NCBI RefSeq assembly: GCF_010669145.1
Contig: NZ_CP048633.1
Coordinates: 1-64,000, forward strand
Direction of reading: 5' to 3'
Origin: Rhizobium oryzihabitans
GTDB lineage: Bacteria > Pseudomonadota > Alphaproteobacteria > Rhizobiales > Rhizobiaceae
Length of the DNA: 64,000 nt
Position 1 is the stretch's first letter; each line of letters opens with the position of its first letter. The position numbers and the translations under genes are program-made. Of the stretch, positions 54,543 to 64,000 are shown piece after piece. The notes beneath the pieces are model-generated. The model was given only the letters and a program-made list of their open reading frames with translations. It did not search any database and was not told the DNA's origin.

Positions 54543-55875
54543 GTTCTCTTAGAAGCCGCATCACGGCGCTGATGATCGTCTCCATCATTGCTGTGATCGC
54601 GCTTGCGACTATTGTCGCCGACCGGACATTGCAGCCGCCACCGCCTGATGCCACCATCGAGCCGGTGGCCCGTAGCCTTTCCTTCGCCGTGACGATGGTC
54701 GAGCGCGACCCCACGCTCCAGCAGCCGGGTTATTTTGACATCAAACAAAAACCGCCGAAAGGTGATTTCGACGGGATGCTCTCGGAATTTCTGGAAAAGG
54801 CGCTCGTGCGCGTCGGAGAGCCGCGCACCGCGATGGTCATCCGCTCGCCGGGAAATCCTGCGCCCATGGCGGCCATCGCGCTGGAAAAAGGCGGCTGGCT
54901 GGTCGCGGAAATCCCGCATATGGGTCCGCCGCCGGGCGGCTGGAAGATTTTCGGCATGTGGATCGGGCTGATCATTCTTGGTAGCGCCGCGGTTTCGATC
55001 TTTGCGGCCAGCAAGATCACCCGCCCGCTCGACATGCTGGAAAACGCCGCCGCCAACATCGGGCCTGACGGTTCGCTGCCGCACCTGCCGGAAACCGGAC
55101 CGGGCGAAATCCGCGCCACGGCGCGGGCGCTGAACGAACTCGCCTGCCGTCTGAAAGCGGCTATGGAAAGCCGCATGCGCCTCGTCGCCGCCGCCGGCCA
55201 CGATCTCCGAACACCGATGACCCGTATGCGCCTGAGGGCTGAATTCATCGAAAACGACGAGGAACGGGCCAAATGGCTGGCGGACCTTGAGGAGCTGGAC
55301 GCCATCGCGGACAGCGCCATTGTTCTGGTGCGGGAAGAGGTCAGCCAGGACAGCGCCAAGACGATCGACATCGGTACGCTTCTCAGCGAGATCGTCAGCG
55401 ATGTTTCCGATCTTGGTCATGCGGGTGCTCTCGACTTCATCGAGCCGGAAGACGCCATGACTATCAAGGCGGCTCCGCTGGCACTCAAGAGAGCCTTGCG
55501 CAACCTCATCCTGAACGCTGTCACCCATGGCAAGAAGGCGCATATCGATCTGACCGGAGACGACAGCGAAATCGTCGTGACGATCAGGGACGAGGCCCTG
55601 GCATTCCTCAGGAACTGATCGGGCGGGTTTTCGAACCCTTCTTCCGGGTCGACCTCGCGCGGCGCAAGTCAACCCCGGGCGTGGGGCTCGGTCTTGCCAT
55701 CGCCAAGGAAATCATCGAGCGCTTCGGCGGCAGTATCGAACTTGTCAATGACCTTCCGGCGGGTTTGATCCAGACTGTAAGACTTATCAGATTTCAGGGA
55801 GCATCGTCGACTCAACCTTCATCAGATAGTGGATACCGGCATCGTAAAGTTAACGACCGAGAAGCAAAGGTGTGA
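54539..55875 (+). pseudogene. Sensor histidine kinase of the OmpR-type pair (frameshifted, 3' end altered by an IS remnant)
   Basis: Begins MSSLRSRITALMIVSIIAVIALATIVADRT (TM1, read in parts), a periplasmic domain of about 110 residues, TM2 (GMWIGLIILGSAAVSIFAAS), HAMP (KITRPLDMLENAAANIG), HisKA with His in VAAAGHDLRTPMTRMRLRAE. The HATPase G1 box is broken by a GGG to GG loss near 55594; restored, it reads DEGPGIPQELIGRVFEPFFR and VGLGLAIAKEIIERFGGSIE. The last residues (about 55838 on) are encoded by the IS6-type miniature element, which replaced the natural stop. Confidence 0.88.
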
Positions 55876-56037
55876 CGCCAGCCGCATAAAACCGTTCATG
55901 CCCGAGCGATCTTCGCCCATAGGGTTCATCGCCGCTGTGCGCAGTTTTCGATGATGGTTGGAGGGGATGTCGTGGCGCGGGATGTGGAAGAGGTTGGCGT
56001 CACACCTTTGCTTCTCGGTCGTTAACTTTACTATGCC
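55838..56037 (-). mobile_element. Miniature IS6-type element with long inverted ends
   Basis: 200 bp. Both ends carry the same sequence of about 42 bases (GGCATCGTAAAGTTAACG... and GGCATAGTAAAGTTAACG..., through GTGACGCC) in inverted orientation. The interior holds about 40 codons of the C-terminus of an IS6 transposase on the - strand (HIPRHDIPSNHHRKLRTAAM). No transposase core and no 8-bp duplication remain. It resembles the right end of the IS6 copy at 48277-49073 but is a different, better-kept relative. Confidence 0.75.
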
Positions 56038-56209
56038 ACGGCAGGATGTTTCTTTCCGACCGCGCCTACGAGATCCGTCGGTCGCATTCCCGGGAGAGCG
56101 AGATAGGTGATCGTCCGCGCGATGTTCCCAACGTCTGATGCCAGTTCTGTTGCCGTTACCTTCTTCATTCGAAGGTTAGATATCAAAGGAAATGACAGCG
56201 CAATGTTAG

Positions 56210-57626
56210 CACTACTTTGGCAGAATTGAATTTTTGCTTTGAAAGTGCTGTTGACAGTGCGGACATCGGATCTGTGCTGTCGGTATAGCAAGCGCATTGA
56301 TCACGGCTCGACGGACGGCTGGCAAGGTCGGTTCAGGCGGCCCTCGGCGAACTCTTTGCTTCTTTTTTTTCCCACTTTGCAGTTTGCAATCTCTGGTGCT
56401 GGAGAAAAGCATAAGCGATCATCGTCATCAGAGCGTGCCGATGTAGGCCTTGCCACGATCGGCCCTCGAAGTGATCGAGACCGAGCTCCTCTTTCATCTG
56501 CTGATGTGCCTGTTCGCAGACCCATCTCGCCTTGATCGCGGCCGCCAGCACTTTCAATGTCGCATCGACGGGCAGGTTGGACAGGTAGTATTTGCGCTCG
56601 TCGTTTGATCGCCATTCGCCAACTAGCCAGGCCGCTTCGCCCGGCATGTGCTGCTGTCCCTTGTCATAGATGCGCTGCGGCGTGCCATCGGCGATCCGGA
56701 TGCGCAATGCTGCAAACCGTGCGGTCAGGCGACCTTTTGTGCCGCGGCGCCAACTGACCTTCTTCCAGCTTGCAGATGCCAACATCGTTTCGGCGGCAAC
56801 CGAAAGGGTGTCGGGGATCGAATGCTTGCGAGGACGGCCATGACCGGAGACGGGAAAGATCAATCCGACATCATCGGGATAAACCTTCTGATGCTTGGGG
56901 ATACCGACCGCCCAGGTGAGGCCACGTTCACTCAAGCCCTTTCGGAACGCAGCCGACAGGCCGTAACCTGCGTCAGCCAGCACTGTGCCAAACCGGACAC
57001 CGGTCACGATCAACCGATCGATCTCGGCAAGAGCAATCTCCGGCTTCGTGCGAGAGGTCCGCATGTCGTCTGGGACCCCAGCCTTCGCCATGCGCTCCTG
57101 ATCACCGATCCAGCTATCCGGCAGGAACAGACGCAGGCCAACCGGGACCGGCACCTCTTCTCGCGCAAGCGTCACCGACACCAGCGTCTGGCAATTTGCT
57201 CTCTTGCCCAGCATCGAGGCGTATTGCGGCGCGACTCCGACCGAATGATCACCCTTCTTCGGCAGGCCGGTGTCATCAATCACCAGAAACGCATCGGATG
57301 CGCCAACGATCCTGTCCGCCTGCAGCGCGAGCTCGGCCTCAAGAGGAACAGCATCCCAAAGGCCGTCGGAAATGAAATGGTGGAGGCGGTCATACTGGCC
57401 TGGAGCGAACCGTTCCGCCATCGGCTCAATACTTTTGCGGTCTCCGGGGCCGATAAGCCCCGACACATAAAGTGGACACATCTGTCGCCGTTTCTTGTGT
57501 CCAAGCTTCTCCAGAAACGGCTGCAAAAATGCTGAAAGCTCCGTATTCCAATCCGCCATATCGCGCCCCAAAAGTGAGAGCGCAAATCATCTCAAACCAG
57601 GCTTGCACGAATCTGCCAAAGTAGTG
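56210..57626 (-). mobile_element. IS701-family insertion sequence, copy 4 (cluster 2)
   Basis: 1417 bp, same ends as in cluster 1, but flanked by TTAG on both sides (56206-56209 and 57627-57630). Confidence 0.9.
56333..57571 (-). CDS. IS701-family DDE transposase, copy 4
   Basis: Translation identical to copy 1. Confidence 0.9.
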   Translation of the reverse strand: MGRDMADWNTELSAFLQPFLEKLGHKKRRQMCPLYVSGLIGPGDRKSIEPMAERFAPGQYDRLHHFISDGLWDAVPLEAELALQADRIVGASDAFLVIDDTGLPKKGDHSVGVAPQYASMLGKRANCQTLVSVTLAREEVPVPVGLRLFLPDSWIGDQERMAKAGVPDDMRTSRTKPEIALAEIDRLIVTGVRFGTVLADAGYGLSAAFRKGLSERGLTWAVGIPKHQKVYPDDVGLIFPVSGHGRPRKHSIPDTLSVAAETMLASASWKKVSWRRGTKGRLTARFAALRIRIADGTPQRIYDKGQQHMPGEAAWLVGEWRSNDERKYYLSNLPVDATLKVLAAAIKARWVCEQAHQQMKEELGLDHFEGRSWQGLHRHALMTMIAYAFLQHQRLQTAKWEKKEAKSSPRAA

Positions 57627-57630
57627 TTAG

Positions 57631-59047
57631 CACTACTTTGGCAGAATTGAATTTTTGCTTTGAAAGTGCTGTTGACAGTGCGGACATCGGATCTGTGCTG
57701 TCGGTATAGCAAGCGCATTGATCACGGCTCGACGGACGGCTGGCAAGGTCGGTTCAGGCGGCCCTCGGCGAACTCTTTGCTTCTTTTTTTTCCCACTTTG
57801 CAGTTTGCAATCTCTGGTGCTGGAGAAAAGCATAAGCGATCATCGTCATCAGAGCGTGCCGATGTAGGCCTTGCCACGATCGGCCCTCGAAGTGATCGAG
57901 ACCGAGCTCCTCTTTCATCTGCTGATGTGCCTGTTCGCAGACCCATCTCGCCTTGATCGCGGCCGCCAGCACTTTCAATGTCGCATCGACGGGCAGGTTG
58001 GACAGGTAGTATTTGCGCTCGTCGTTTGATCGCCATTCGCCAACTAGCCAGGCCGCTTCGCCCGGCATGTGCTGCTGTCCCTTGTCATAGATGCGCTGCG
58101 GCGTGCCATCGGCGATCCGGATGCGCAATGCTGCAAACCGTGCGGTCAGGCGACCTTTTGTGCCGCGGCGCCAACTGACCTTCTTCCAGCTTGCAGATGC
58201 CAACATCGTTTCGGCGGCAACCGAAAGGGTGTCGGGGATCGAATGCTTGCGAGGACGGCCATGACCGGAGACGGGAAAGATCAATCCGACATCATCGGGA
58301 TAAACCTTCTGATGCTTGGGGATACCGACCGCCCAGGTGAGGCCACGTTCACTCAAGCCCTTTCGGAACGCAGCCGACAGGCCGTAACCTGCGTCAGCCA
58401 GCACTGTGCCAAACCGGACACCGGTCACGATCAACCGATCGATCTCGGCAAGAGCAATCTCCGGCTTCGTGCGAGAGGTCCGCATGTCGTCTGGGACCCC
58501 AGCCTTCGCCATGCGCTCCTGATCACCGATCCAGCTATCCGGCAGGAACAGACGCAGGCCAACCGGGACCGGCACCTCTTCTCGCGCAAGCGTCACCGAC
58601 ACCAGCGTCTGGCAATTTGCTCTCTTGCCCAGCATCGAGGCGTATTGCGGCGCGACTCCGACCGAATGATCACCCTTCTTCGGCAGGCCGGTGTCATCAA
58701 TCACCAGAAACGCATCGGATGCGCCAACGATCCTGTCCGCCTGCAGCGCGAGCTCGGCCTCAAGAGGAACAGCATCCCAAAGGCCGTCGGAAATGAAATG
58801 GTGGAGGCGGTCATACTGGCCTGGAGCGAACCGTTCCGCCATCGGCTCAATACTTTTGCGGTCTCCGGGGCCGATAAGCCCCGACACATAAAGTGGACAC
58901 ATCTGTCGCCGTTTCTTGTGTCCAAGCTTCTCCAGAAACGGCTGCAAAAATGCTGAAAGCTCCGTATTCCAATCCGCCATATCGCGCCCCAAAAGTGAGA
59001 GCGCAAATCATCTCAAACCAGGCTTGCACGAATCTGCCAAAGTAGTG
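57631..59047 (-). mobile_element. IS701-family insertion sequence, copy 5 (cluster 2)
   Basis: Head-to-tail with copy 4, sharing the TTAG joint; its right flank TTA meets the second IS5-family copy. Confidence 0.9.
57754..58992 (-). CDS. IS701-family DDE transposase, copy 5
   Basis: Translation identical to copy 1. Confidence 0.9.
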   Translation of the reverse strand: MGRDMADWNTELSAFLQPFLEKLGHKKRRQMCPLYVSGLIGPGDRKSIEPMAERFAPGQYDRLHHFISDGLWDAVPLEAELALQADRIVGASDAFLVIDDTGLPKKGDHSVGVAPQYASMLGKRANCQTLVSVTLAREEVPVPVGLRLFLPDSWIGDQERMAKAGVPDDMRTSRTKPEIALAEIDRLIVTGVRFGTVLADAGYGLSAAFRKGLSERGLTWAVGIPKHQKVYPDDVGLIFPVSGHGRPRKHSIPDTLSVAAETMLASASWKKVSWRRGTKGRLTARFAALRIRIADGTPQRIYDKGQQHMPGEAAWLVGEWRSNDERKYYLSNLPVDATLKVLAAAIKARWVCEQAHQQMKEELGLDHFEGRSWQGLHRHALMTMIAYAFLQHQRLQTAKWEKKEAKSSPRAA

Positions 59048-59050
59048 TTA

Positions 59051-59884
59051 GGTCCTGTTGACAAAGTGGATTCCCAAATCAGCAGAAGCGTGATTCAAGA
59101 CTGCTTTTTAGGAGGCAGTTTTGGCTCGCGGCGACCTGACAGATATGGAATGGCGGATCATCGAGGGGTTGTTGCCCACCGAACGCGGCAGGAAGGATAA
59201 TCGGCAATATCTGAACGGTATGCTGCATGTCCTTCGGGTCGGATGCCCGTGGCGCGACATGCATGAGCGATACGGAAAGTGGAATTCGGTCTATGTGCGC
59301 TTCCGCCGTTGGGCCGAACAAGGCGTTTGGGACGCCCTGCTTGAGACCCTCGTCGAACTGGGGCTGACGGATGACTGGCAGCACATGATCGACAGCACCA
59401 CTGTTCGCGGCCATTCGCAGGCGGCGGGCGCAAAAGGGGGACTTATCAGGAGGCTTTTGGTCGATCACGCGGCGGCTTTACGACGAAAATCCACGCCCGA
59501 GCAGACGGTCAGGGCCGCCCTCTTGGCTTCGTCCTGACAGGCGGCGAGGCTTCGGACTACAACGCCGTTCCTGACTTGCTGGCGATACCGGTCGGCAAGC
59601 CGAGGTTGTTCCTCGCCGACAAAGGCTACGACGGTGACTTCCTGCGTGAAGAACTCCTGATCCACGGTATCAGGCCGGTCATTCCGCCAAAAACCAACCG
59701 AAAGAACCCGCCTGCCTGCGACTTTCGGGTTTACAAAGATCGAAACCGCATCGAGCGGATGTTCAACCGTCTCAAGCAGTTCCGGCGCGTCGCGACCCGA
59801 TACGACAAGACACGAAAATCCTTCTCGGCATTCCTCGCCCTGGCAGCCGCAAAGATATGGCTGCCATACTTTGTCAACAGGACC
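59051..59884 (+). mobile_element. IS5-family (IS427-like) insertion sequence, copy B
   Basis: 834 bp, 15 bp shorter than copy A because of an in-frame deletion near 59196. Flanked by TTA and TAG, i.e. inserted into TTAG with TA duplicated. Differs from copy A by a few substitutions. Confidence 0.88.
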
Positions 59885-59887
59885 TAG
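59121..59887 (+). CDS. IS5-family transposase OrfAB with 5-residue deletion (by -1 frameshift)
   Basis: Same organisation as copy A, with slippery run AAAAGGGGG at 59432-59440. Residues SRPSH after GRK are deleted in the N-terminal region. OrfB carries Gly for Ser (LLIHGIRP) and Leu for Arg (FLALAAAK), the latter likely the ancestral state. The deletion lies before the catalytic domain, so activity is not necessarily lost. Confidence 0.8.
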
Positions 59888-61304
59888 CACTACTTTGGCA
59901 GATTCGTGCAAGCCTGGTTTGAGATGATTTGCGCTCTCACTTTTGGGGCGCGATATGGCGGATTGGAATACGGAGCTTTCAGCATTTTTGCAGCCGTTTC
60001 TGGAGAAGCTTGGACACAAGAAACGGCGACAGATGTGTCCACTTTATGTGTCGGGGCTTATCGGCCCCGGAGACCGCAAAAGTATTGAGCCGATGGCGGA
60101 ACGGTTCGCTCCAGGCCAGTATGACCGCCTCCACCATTTCATTTCCGACGGCCTTTGGGATGCTGTTCCTCTTGAGGCCGAGCTCGCGCTGCAGGCGGAC
60201 AGGATCGTTGGCGCATCCGATGCGTTTCTGGTGATTGATGACACCGGCCTGCCGAAGAAGGGTGATCATTCGGTCGGAGTCGCGCCGCAATACGCCTCGA
60301 TGCTGGGCAAGAGAGCAAATTGCCAGACGCTGGTGTCGGTGACGCTTGCGCGAGAAGAGGTGCCGGTCCCGGTTGGCCTGCGTCTGTTCCTGCCGGATAG
60401 CTGGATCGGTGATCAGGAGCGCATGGCGAAGGCTGGGGTCCCAGACGACATGCGGACCTCTCGCACGAAGCCGGAGATTGCTCTTGCCGAGATCGATCGG
60501 TTGATCGTGACCGGTGTCCGGTTTGGCACAGTGCTGGCTGACGCAGGTTACGGCCTGTCGGCTGCGTTCCGAAAGGGCTTGAGTGAACGTGGCCTCACCT
60601 GGGCGGTCGGTATCCCCAAGCATCAGAAGGTTTATCCCGATGATGTCGGATTGATCTTTCCCGTCTCCGGTCATGGCCGTCCTCGCAAGCATTCGATCCC
60701 CGACACCCTTTCGGTTGCCGCCGAAACGATGTTGGCATCTGCAAGCTGGAAGAAGGTCAGTTGGCGCCGCGGCACAAAAGGTCGCCTGACCGCACGGTTT
60801 GCAGCATTGCGCATCCGGATCGCCGATGGCACGCCGCAGCGCATCTATGACAAGGGACAGCAGCACATGCCGGGCGAAGCGGCCTGGCTAGTTGGCGAAT
60901 GGCGATCAAACGACGAGCGCAAATACTACCTGTCCAACCTGCCCGTCGATGCGACATTGAAAGTGCTGGCGGCCGCGATCAAGGCGAGATGGGTCTGCGA
61001 ACAGGCACATCAGCAGATGAAAGAGGAGCTCGGTCTCGATCACTTCGAGGGCCGATCGTGGCAAGGCCTACATCGGCACGCTCTGATGACGATGATCGCT
61101 TATGCTTTTCTCCAGCACCAGAGATTGCAAACTGCAAAGTGGGAAAAAAAAGAAGCAAAGAGTTCGCCGAGGGCCGCCTGAACCGACCTTGCCAGCCGTC
61201 CGTCGAGCCGTGATCAATGCGCTTGCTATACCGACAGCACAGATCCGATGTCCGCACTGTCAACAGCACTTTCAAAGCAAAAATTCAATTCTGCCAAAGT
61301 AGTG
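59888..61304 (+). mobile_element. IS701-family insertion sequence, copy 6 (cluster 2, inverted)
   Basis: The only copy on the + strand. Its flanks disagree (TTAG-derived left, CTAG right at 61305-61308), which points to recombination after insertion. Confidence 0.9.
59943..61181 (+). CDS. IS701-family DDE transposase, copy 6
   Basis: Translation identical to copy 1; here the A8 run is read directly on the + strand at 61145-61152. Confidence 0.9.
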   Translation: MGRDMADWNTELSAFLQPFLEKLGHKKRRQMCPLYVSGLIGPGDRKSIEPMAERFAPGQYDRLHHFISDGLWDAVPLEAELALQADRIVGASDAFLVIDDTGLPKKGDHSVGVAPQYASMLGKRANCQTLVSVTLAREEVPVPVGLRLFLPDSWIGDQERMAKAGVPDDMRTSRTKPEIALAEIDRLIVTGVRFGTVLADAGYGLSAAFRKGLSERGLTWAVGIPKHQKVYPDDVGLIFPVSGHGRPRKHSIPDTLSVAAETMLASASWKKVSWRRGTKGRLTARFAALRIRIADGTPQRIYDKGQQHMPGEAAWLVGEWRSNDERKYYLSNLPVDATLKVLAAAIKARWVCEQAHQQMKEELGLDHFEGRSWQGLHRHALMTMIAYAFLQHQRLQTAKWEKKEAKSSPRAA

Positions 61305-61308
61305 CTAG

Positions 61309-61647
61309 GCTTTTGTATGAGTGACGCTCATGCAAGATTTCCCGCAACGTGCGAAACGCGTTTTGTACCGGTCAAGTTCTGCATCATTGCGTTGGATACC
61401 CATTTCCGGATCTTCTTTCCGCGAGGCCATTTGCCTTCGGCAGGAACGCCGGCGCGCATGGGTCGTCCGCAGGCTTCAGCCGACCGCACACAAGCAAGTG
61501 ATGGTTCGCCTGTTATGGGCCTGTCGGCAACAGCCCGTCGGAGGAATAATAGCAGAATATTGATGACGGCGGCTGTTGCACTAGCTAGAAGTAGCTCGCC
61601 CATATACTCCGCCACGACCTTGCCTCGCCTTGTTCAGGAACAGACAC
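61309..61647. other. Region between IS copy 6 and the hybrid kinase; possible small membrane protein on the - strand
   Basis: A - strand frame at 61328-61615 starts MAEYMGELLLASATAAVINI, LLLFLRRAVADRP, which could be one transmembrane helix, then continues with Arg/Gly-rich text. It may be real (95 residues) but has no recognised family, and it would overlap the promoter of the kinase. Nothing else is visible. Confidence 0.3.
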
Positions 61648-64000
61648 ATGCCACAGACCGCTTCTCAAGACCTGACCCGCCGTGGTCTCGGTCTCGACCC
61701 CGTCGTCGCCCTCAGCCTCGCCGGCGCGATTGTTTTCTTCCTGATCAGCGGCGCGTTTGCCTACATCAACCTGAAGACGCTGCGGGAGAATACAGAGGCG
61801 ATCGTCCATTCGCACGAGGTGATCATCACATTGGACGAGTTGCTGTCGAGCACGCAGGACGCGGAAACCGGCCAGCGCGGCTTCCTACTCACGAACAACG
61901 AACGGTACCTCGATCCGTACAACACGGCCCTTGATACGATCCCGGCCAAGATCCAGGAAATTGGCGAGCTCACCAGCGATAATCCGGCCCAGGTCCGGCG
62001 CCTGCCCATACTCAAGCAGCATGTCGATGCCAAGCTGGCGGAGTTGAAGCAGACGATCGATCTTCGTCGCAGCCAAGGTTTGGACGCGGCACTGGCAGTC
62101 GTCAACTCCGATCGCGGCAAGGTGGCTATGGATGCCGTGCGCGGACAGCTCTCGGCGATGAGCCGAGAAGAAGCGGTATTGCGGGCAAAGCGCCTCGAGG
62201 AAATGAACAATGCCTATGGTACTGCGCTTTTGAGCGGCGTACTTGCCGGCATCCTCGGCATTCTCCTGACCATCGCCATCGGCGTTTTGATCCGCCGTTC
62301 TACCCTCGCCCGTCGCCGCGAAGAATGGCTGCAGGCGGGTAATCTTGGACTGGCATCCGCGATGATGGGCGACCAGCGCACCGAGCAACTTGGCGGCAGC
62401 ATTCTGACTTACCTAGCAAACCACGTCGGGGCCGTCGCCGGGGCAATCTTCGTGGGTGGGTCAGATGCCTACAAGCGTTCATCGACCTACGGCGTCCCCG
62501 CCGATGCAAAGCTTCCGGATTTGGTCAGGCCCCGTGAAGGTCTGCTCGGACAGGTGGCGGTCGAGGGCAAACCCGTCATCGTCAACGACGTGCCGGAAAA
62601 CTATCTGGAGTTCGGCTCGGCGCTTGGCCGGGATAAGCCGCGGCACCTGGTTCTTGCCCGGCGGCGATCGACCACAACGTGAACACTGTGATCGAGCTCG
62701 GCTTCCTGCGGCCTGTGGATGAACGCGTCCTCGCGTTCCTTAAAGAGGCATCCGGCACGATCGCCACCGCCATTCGTTCGGCGAACTATCGAAGTGAGTT
62801 GCAGAACCTTCTGGAGGAAACCCAGCGACAATCGGAAGAGCTGCAGGTGCAGAGCGAGGAACTGCGGGTCTCGAACGAAGAACTCGAGGAACAGGGTCGG
62901 GCCTTGAAGGAGTCGCAAGCGCGGCTCGAACAGCAGCAGGTCGAACTGGAGCAGACGAACTCTCAGCTTGAGGAGCAGGCGCAACAGCTGGAATCGCAAA
63001 AAGACGACTTGGAGCGCTCCAACGCCTCAACTCAGCTGAAAGCCCGCGAGCTGGAGCAGGCCAGCCGATACAAGTCCGACTTCCTGGCCAACATGTCGCA
63101 TGAGCTGCGCACGCCGCTGAACTCGTCGTTGATCCTGGCGAAACTGCTGGCGGACAATCCCGACGACAACCTGACGGCCGAGCAGGTCAAGTATGCCCAG
63201 ACCATCCAGTCTTCAGGTAACGATCTTCTCAACCTGATCAACGACATTCTTGATCTTTCCAAAATCGAGGCGGGCCATGTCGACATCCGGCCCGAACCCG
63301 TCTCCGTCGAGCGTCTATCCAACAACCTGCGTCAAGTCTTCGAACCAATTGCCAAAAACAAGTCGCTCGGTTTCGAGATCGACATCTCGCCGGAATGCCC
63401 CGCAGTCATCGAGACCGATCTGCAGCGGATCGAACAGATCCTCAAAAACCTGCTGTCTAACGCTTTCAAGTTCACCGAGAAAGGCAAGGTTACGCTTTCG
63501 ATGAACCGAACGGGCGACGGCCAGGTCGCCTTTGGGGTGACGGACACGGGGATCGGCATCGCGCCGGAGCAGCAAAAACGGATTTTCGAGGCCTTCCATC
63601 AAGCGGATGGAACGATCAGCCGCAAGTTTGGCGGCACGGGATTAGGCCTGTCTATTTCCCGTGAACTCGTGCGCCTGCTGGGTGGTACGATCCATATCAG
63701 AAGCCAGGAAGGGAAAGGCAGCACCTTAACGGTCACGCTCCCGCTCGCCTACGATCCTGCCATCGTCGCGCCGAGAGCTCCGGTCGGCAATGCCGTACCC
63801 CTCGCACCCGCTGCTTCAGCAGCACCAAGTCAACCGACGGCGCTACTGCCGCGAGCGATTGTGGAGGACGACCGCGCTATGCCCTCGGACGAGCGACGAA
63901 TTCTGCTTGTCGTCGAAGATGATCAGACCTTCGCGGCGATCTTGCGTGACCTCGCCCGCGAGATGGGCTTCCGCTCGCTCGTAGCAGGCACCGCCCAGGA
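61648..64000 (+). pseudogene. CHASE3-GAF hybrid histidine kinase (one frameshift; continues past the window)
   Basis: ATG at 61648 (MPQTASQDLTRRGLGLDPVV). TM1 ALSLAGAIVFFLISGAFAYI; a CHASE3-type periplasmic domain (STQDAETGQRGFLLTNNERY); TM2 LLSGVLAGILGILLTIAIGV; a GAF domain (GDQRTEQLGGSILTYLANHV, LLGQVAVEGKPVIVNDVPEN). A CCCC to CCC loss near 62657 interrupts LVLAPAAIDHN. Then a Glu/Gln-rich coiled coil (about 385-460), HisKA (FLANMSHELRTPLNSSLILA, His about 483), HATPase (NLLSNAFKFT, GTGLGLSISRELVRLLGG) and the start of a receiver (ILLVVEDDQTFAAILRDLAR). The rest, probably more receivers, lies beyond 64000. Confidence 0.9.

Larger units (their letters stand above)
32201..61304. mobile_element. 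Possible composite transposon bounded by inverted IS701-family copies
   Basis: The outermost IS copies (32201-33617 and 59888-61304) are inverted relative to each other, and both outer flanks read CTAG (32197-32200 and 61305-61308). The block between them is 29.1 kb. This is what a composite transposon with a 4-bp duplication would look like. But CTAG is a short palindromic target, and the inner copies carry both CTAG and TTAG flanks, so independent insertions with later recombination are equally possible. Confidence 0.3.

Noticed and set aside
61248..61934. 228-residue + strand frame running from IS copy 6 into the hybrid kinase
   Set aside because: It begins inside the IS end and continues in the wrong frame of the kinase; Arg/Pro-rich shadow.
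1..64000. CRISPR arrays, tRNA/rRNA genes, repABC or other replication origin, conjugation genes
   Set aside because: Looked for repeats with regular spacers, tRNA-like cloverleaves and replication or transfer proteins; none seen. The only large repeats are insertion sequences.

Overview
The window looks like an accessory replicon (megaplasmid or genomic island) of a Rhizobiales bacterium of the Agrobacterium/Rhizobium/Ensifer kind. This rests on the family content (HWE histidine kinases, imuA-imuB-dnaE2, several Ku proteins, DUF982, DUF6894, a ROSE-controlled Hsp20), the GTTC-N7-GTTC LexA box, two GGAAC-N17-GTT (EcfG/RpoE2-type) promoters, and the high GC content. No rRNA, tRNA, CRISPR array or replication origin was recognised.

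Layout. (1) 0-4.9 kb: an arsenic resistance island with arsC (phosphatase type), acr3, arsC (glutaredoxin type) and arsH on the + strand, an MFS exporter and arsR on the - strand, an ArsR-type operator and a DUF6428 gene. (2) 4.9-8.1 kb: three overlapping tyrosine recombinase genes on the - strand, a recombinase-in-trio (RIT) element. (3) 8.2-9.7 kb: a 55-residue acidic protein, a strong terminator and a DUF3800 gene. (4) 9.8-27.2 kb: a DNA repair block with the SOS mutagenesis cassette imuA-imuB-dnaE2 behind a LexA box, a YedK/SRAP protein, LigD, a ku-ku-ligase operon and an exonuclease III, interspersed with stress genes (DUF6894, Hsp20 with a sigma-32 promoter and RNA thermometer). (5) 27.4-30.7 kb: debris of a denitrification/ABC-transport region with truncated napC-like, nnrS-like, substrate-binding-protein and Crp/Fnr genes around an intact ABC permease/ATPase pair, then vapB with a ruined vapC. 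(6) 31.1-32.1 kb: two stress-type genes behind an EcfG promoter.

(7) 32.2-37.3 kb and 56.2-61.3 kb: two insertion-sequence clusters. Together they hold six equal-length 1417-bp copies of one IS701-family element and two copies of an IS5-family (IS427-like) element, placed end to end with only 4-bp YTAG sites between them. (8) 37.3-56.2 kb, between the clusters: a signalling segment (two HWE kinases, a four-PAS hybrid kinase with two receivers, small DUF982/DUF3892 proteins), a mobile-element graveyard (IS3, Tn3 tnpA fragment, IS6), and an envelope-stress/efflux module (MacA-MacB, a Spy-like protein, a divergent OmpR-type two-component pair). (9) From 61.6 kb to the window end: a CHASE3-GAF hybrid histidine kinase, cut off by the window edge.

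Many single-copy genes are broken by single-base deletions that shorten short homopolymers (GGG to GG, CCCC to CCC, AAA to AA). The density is greatest in 0-9.7 kb. Most of these look like base-calling errors rather than real pseudogenes, so such genes are described as reconstructed reading frames. Genuine breakage is more likely at the 29.64-kb chimeric junction, the decayed IS6 copy, the Tn3 fragment and vapC.
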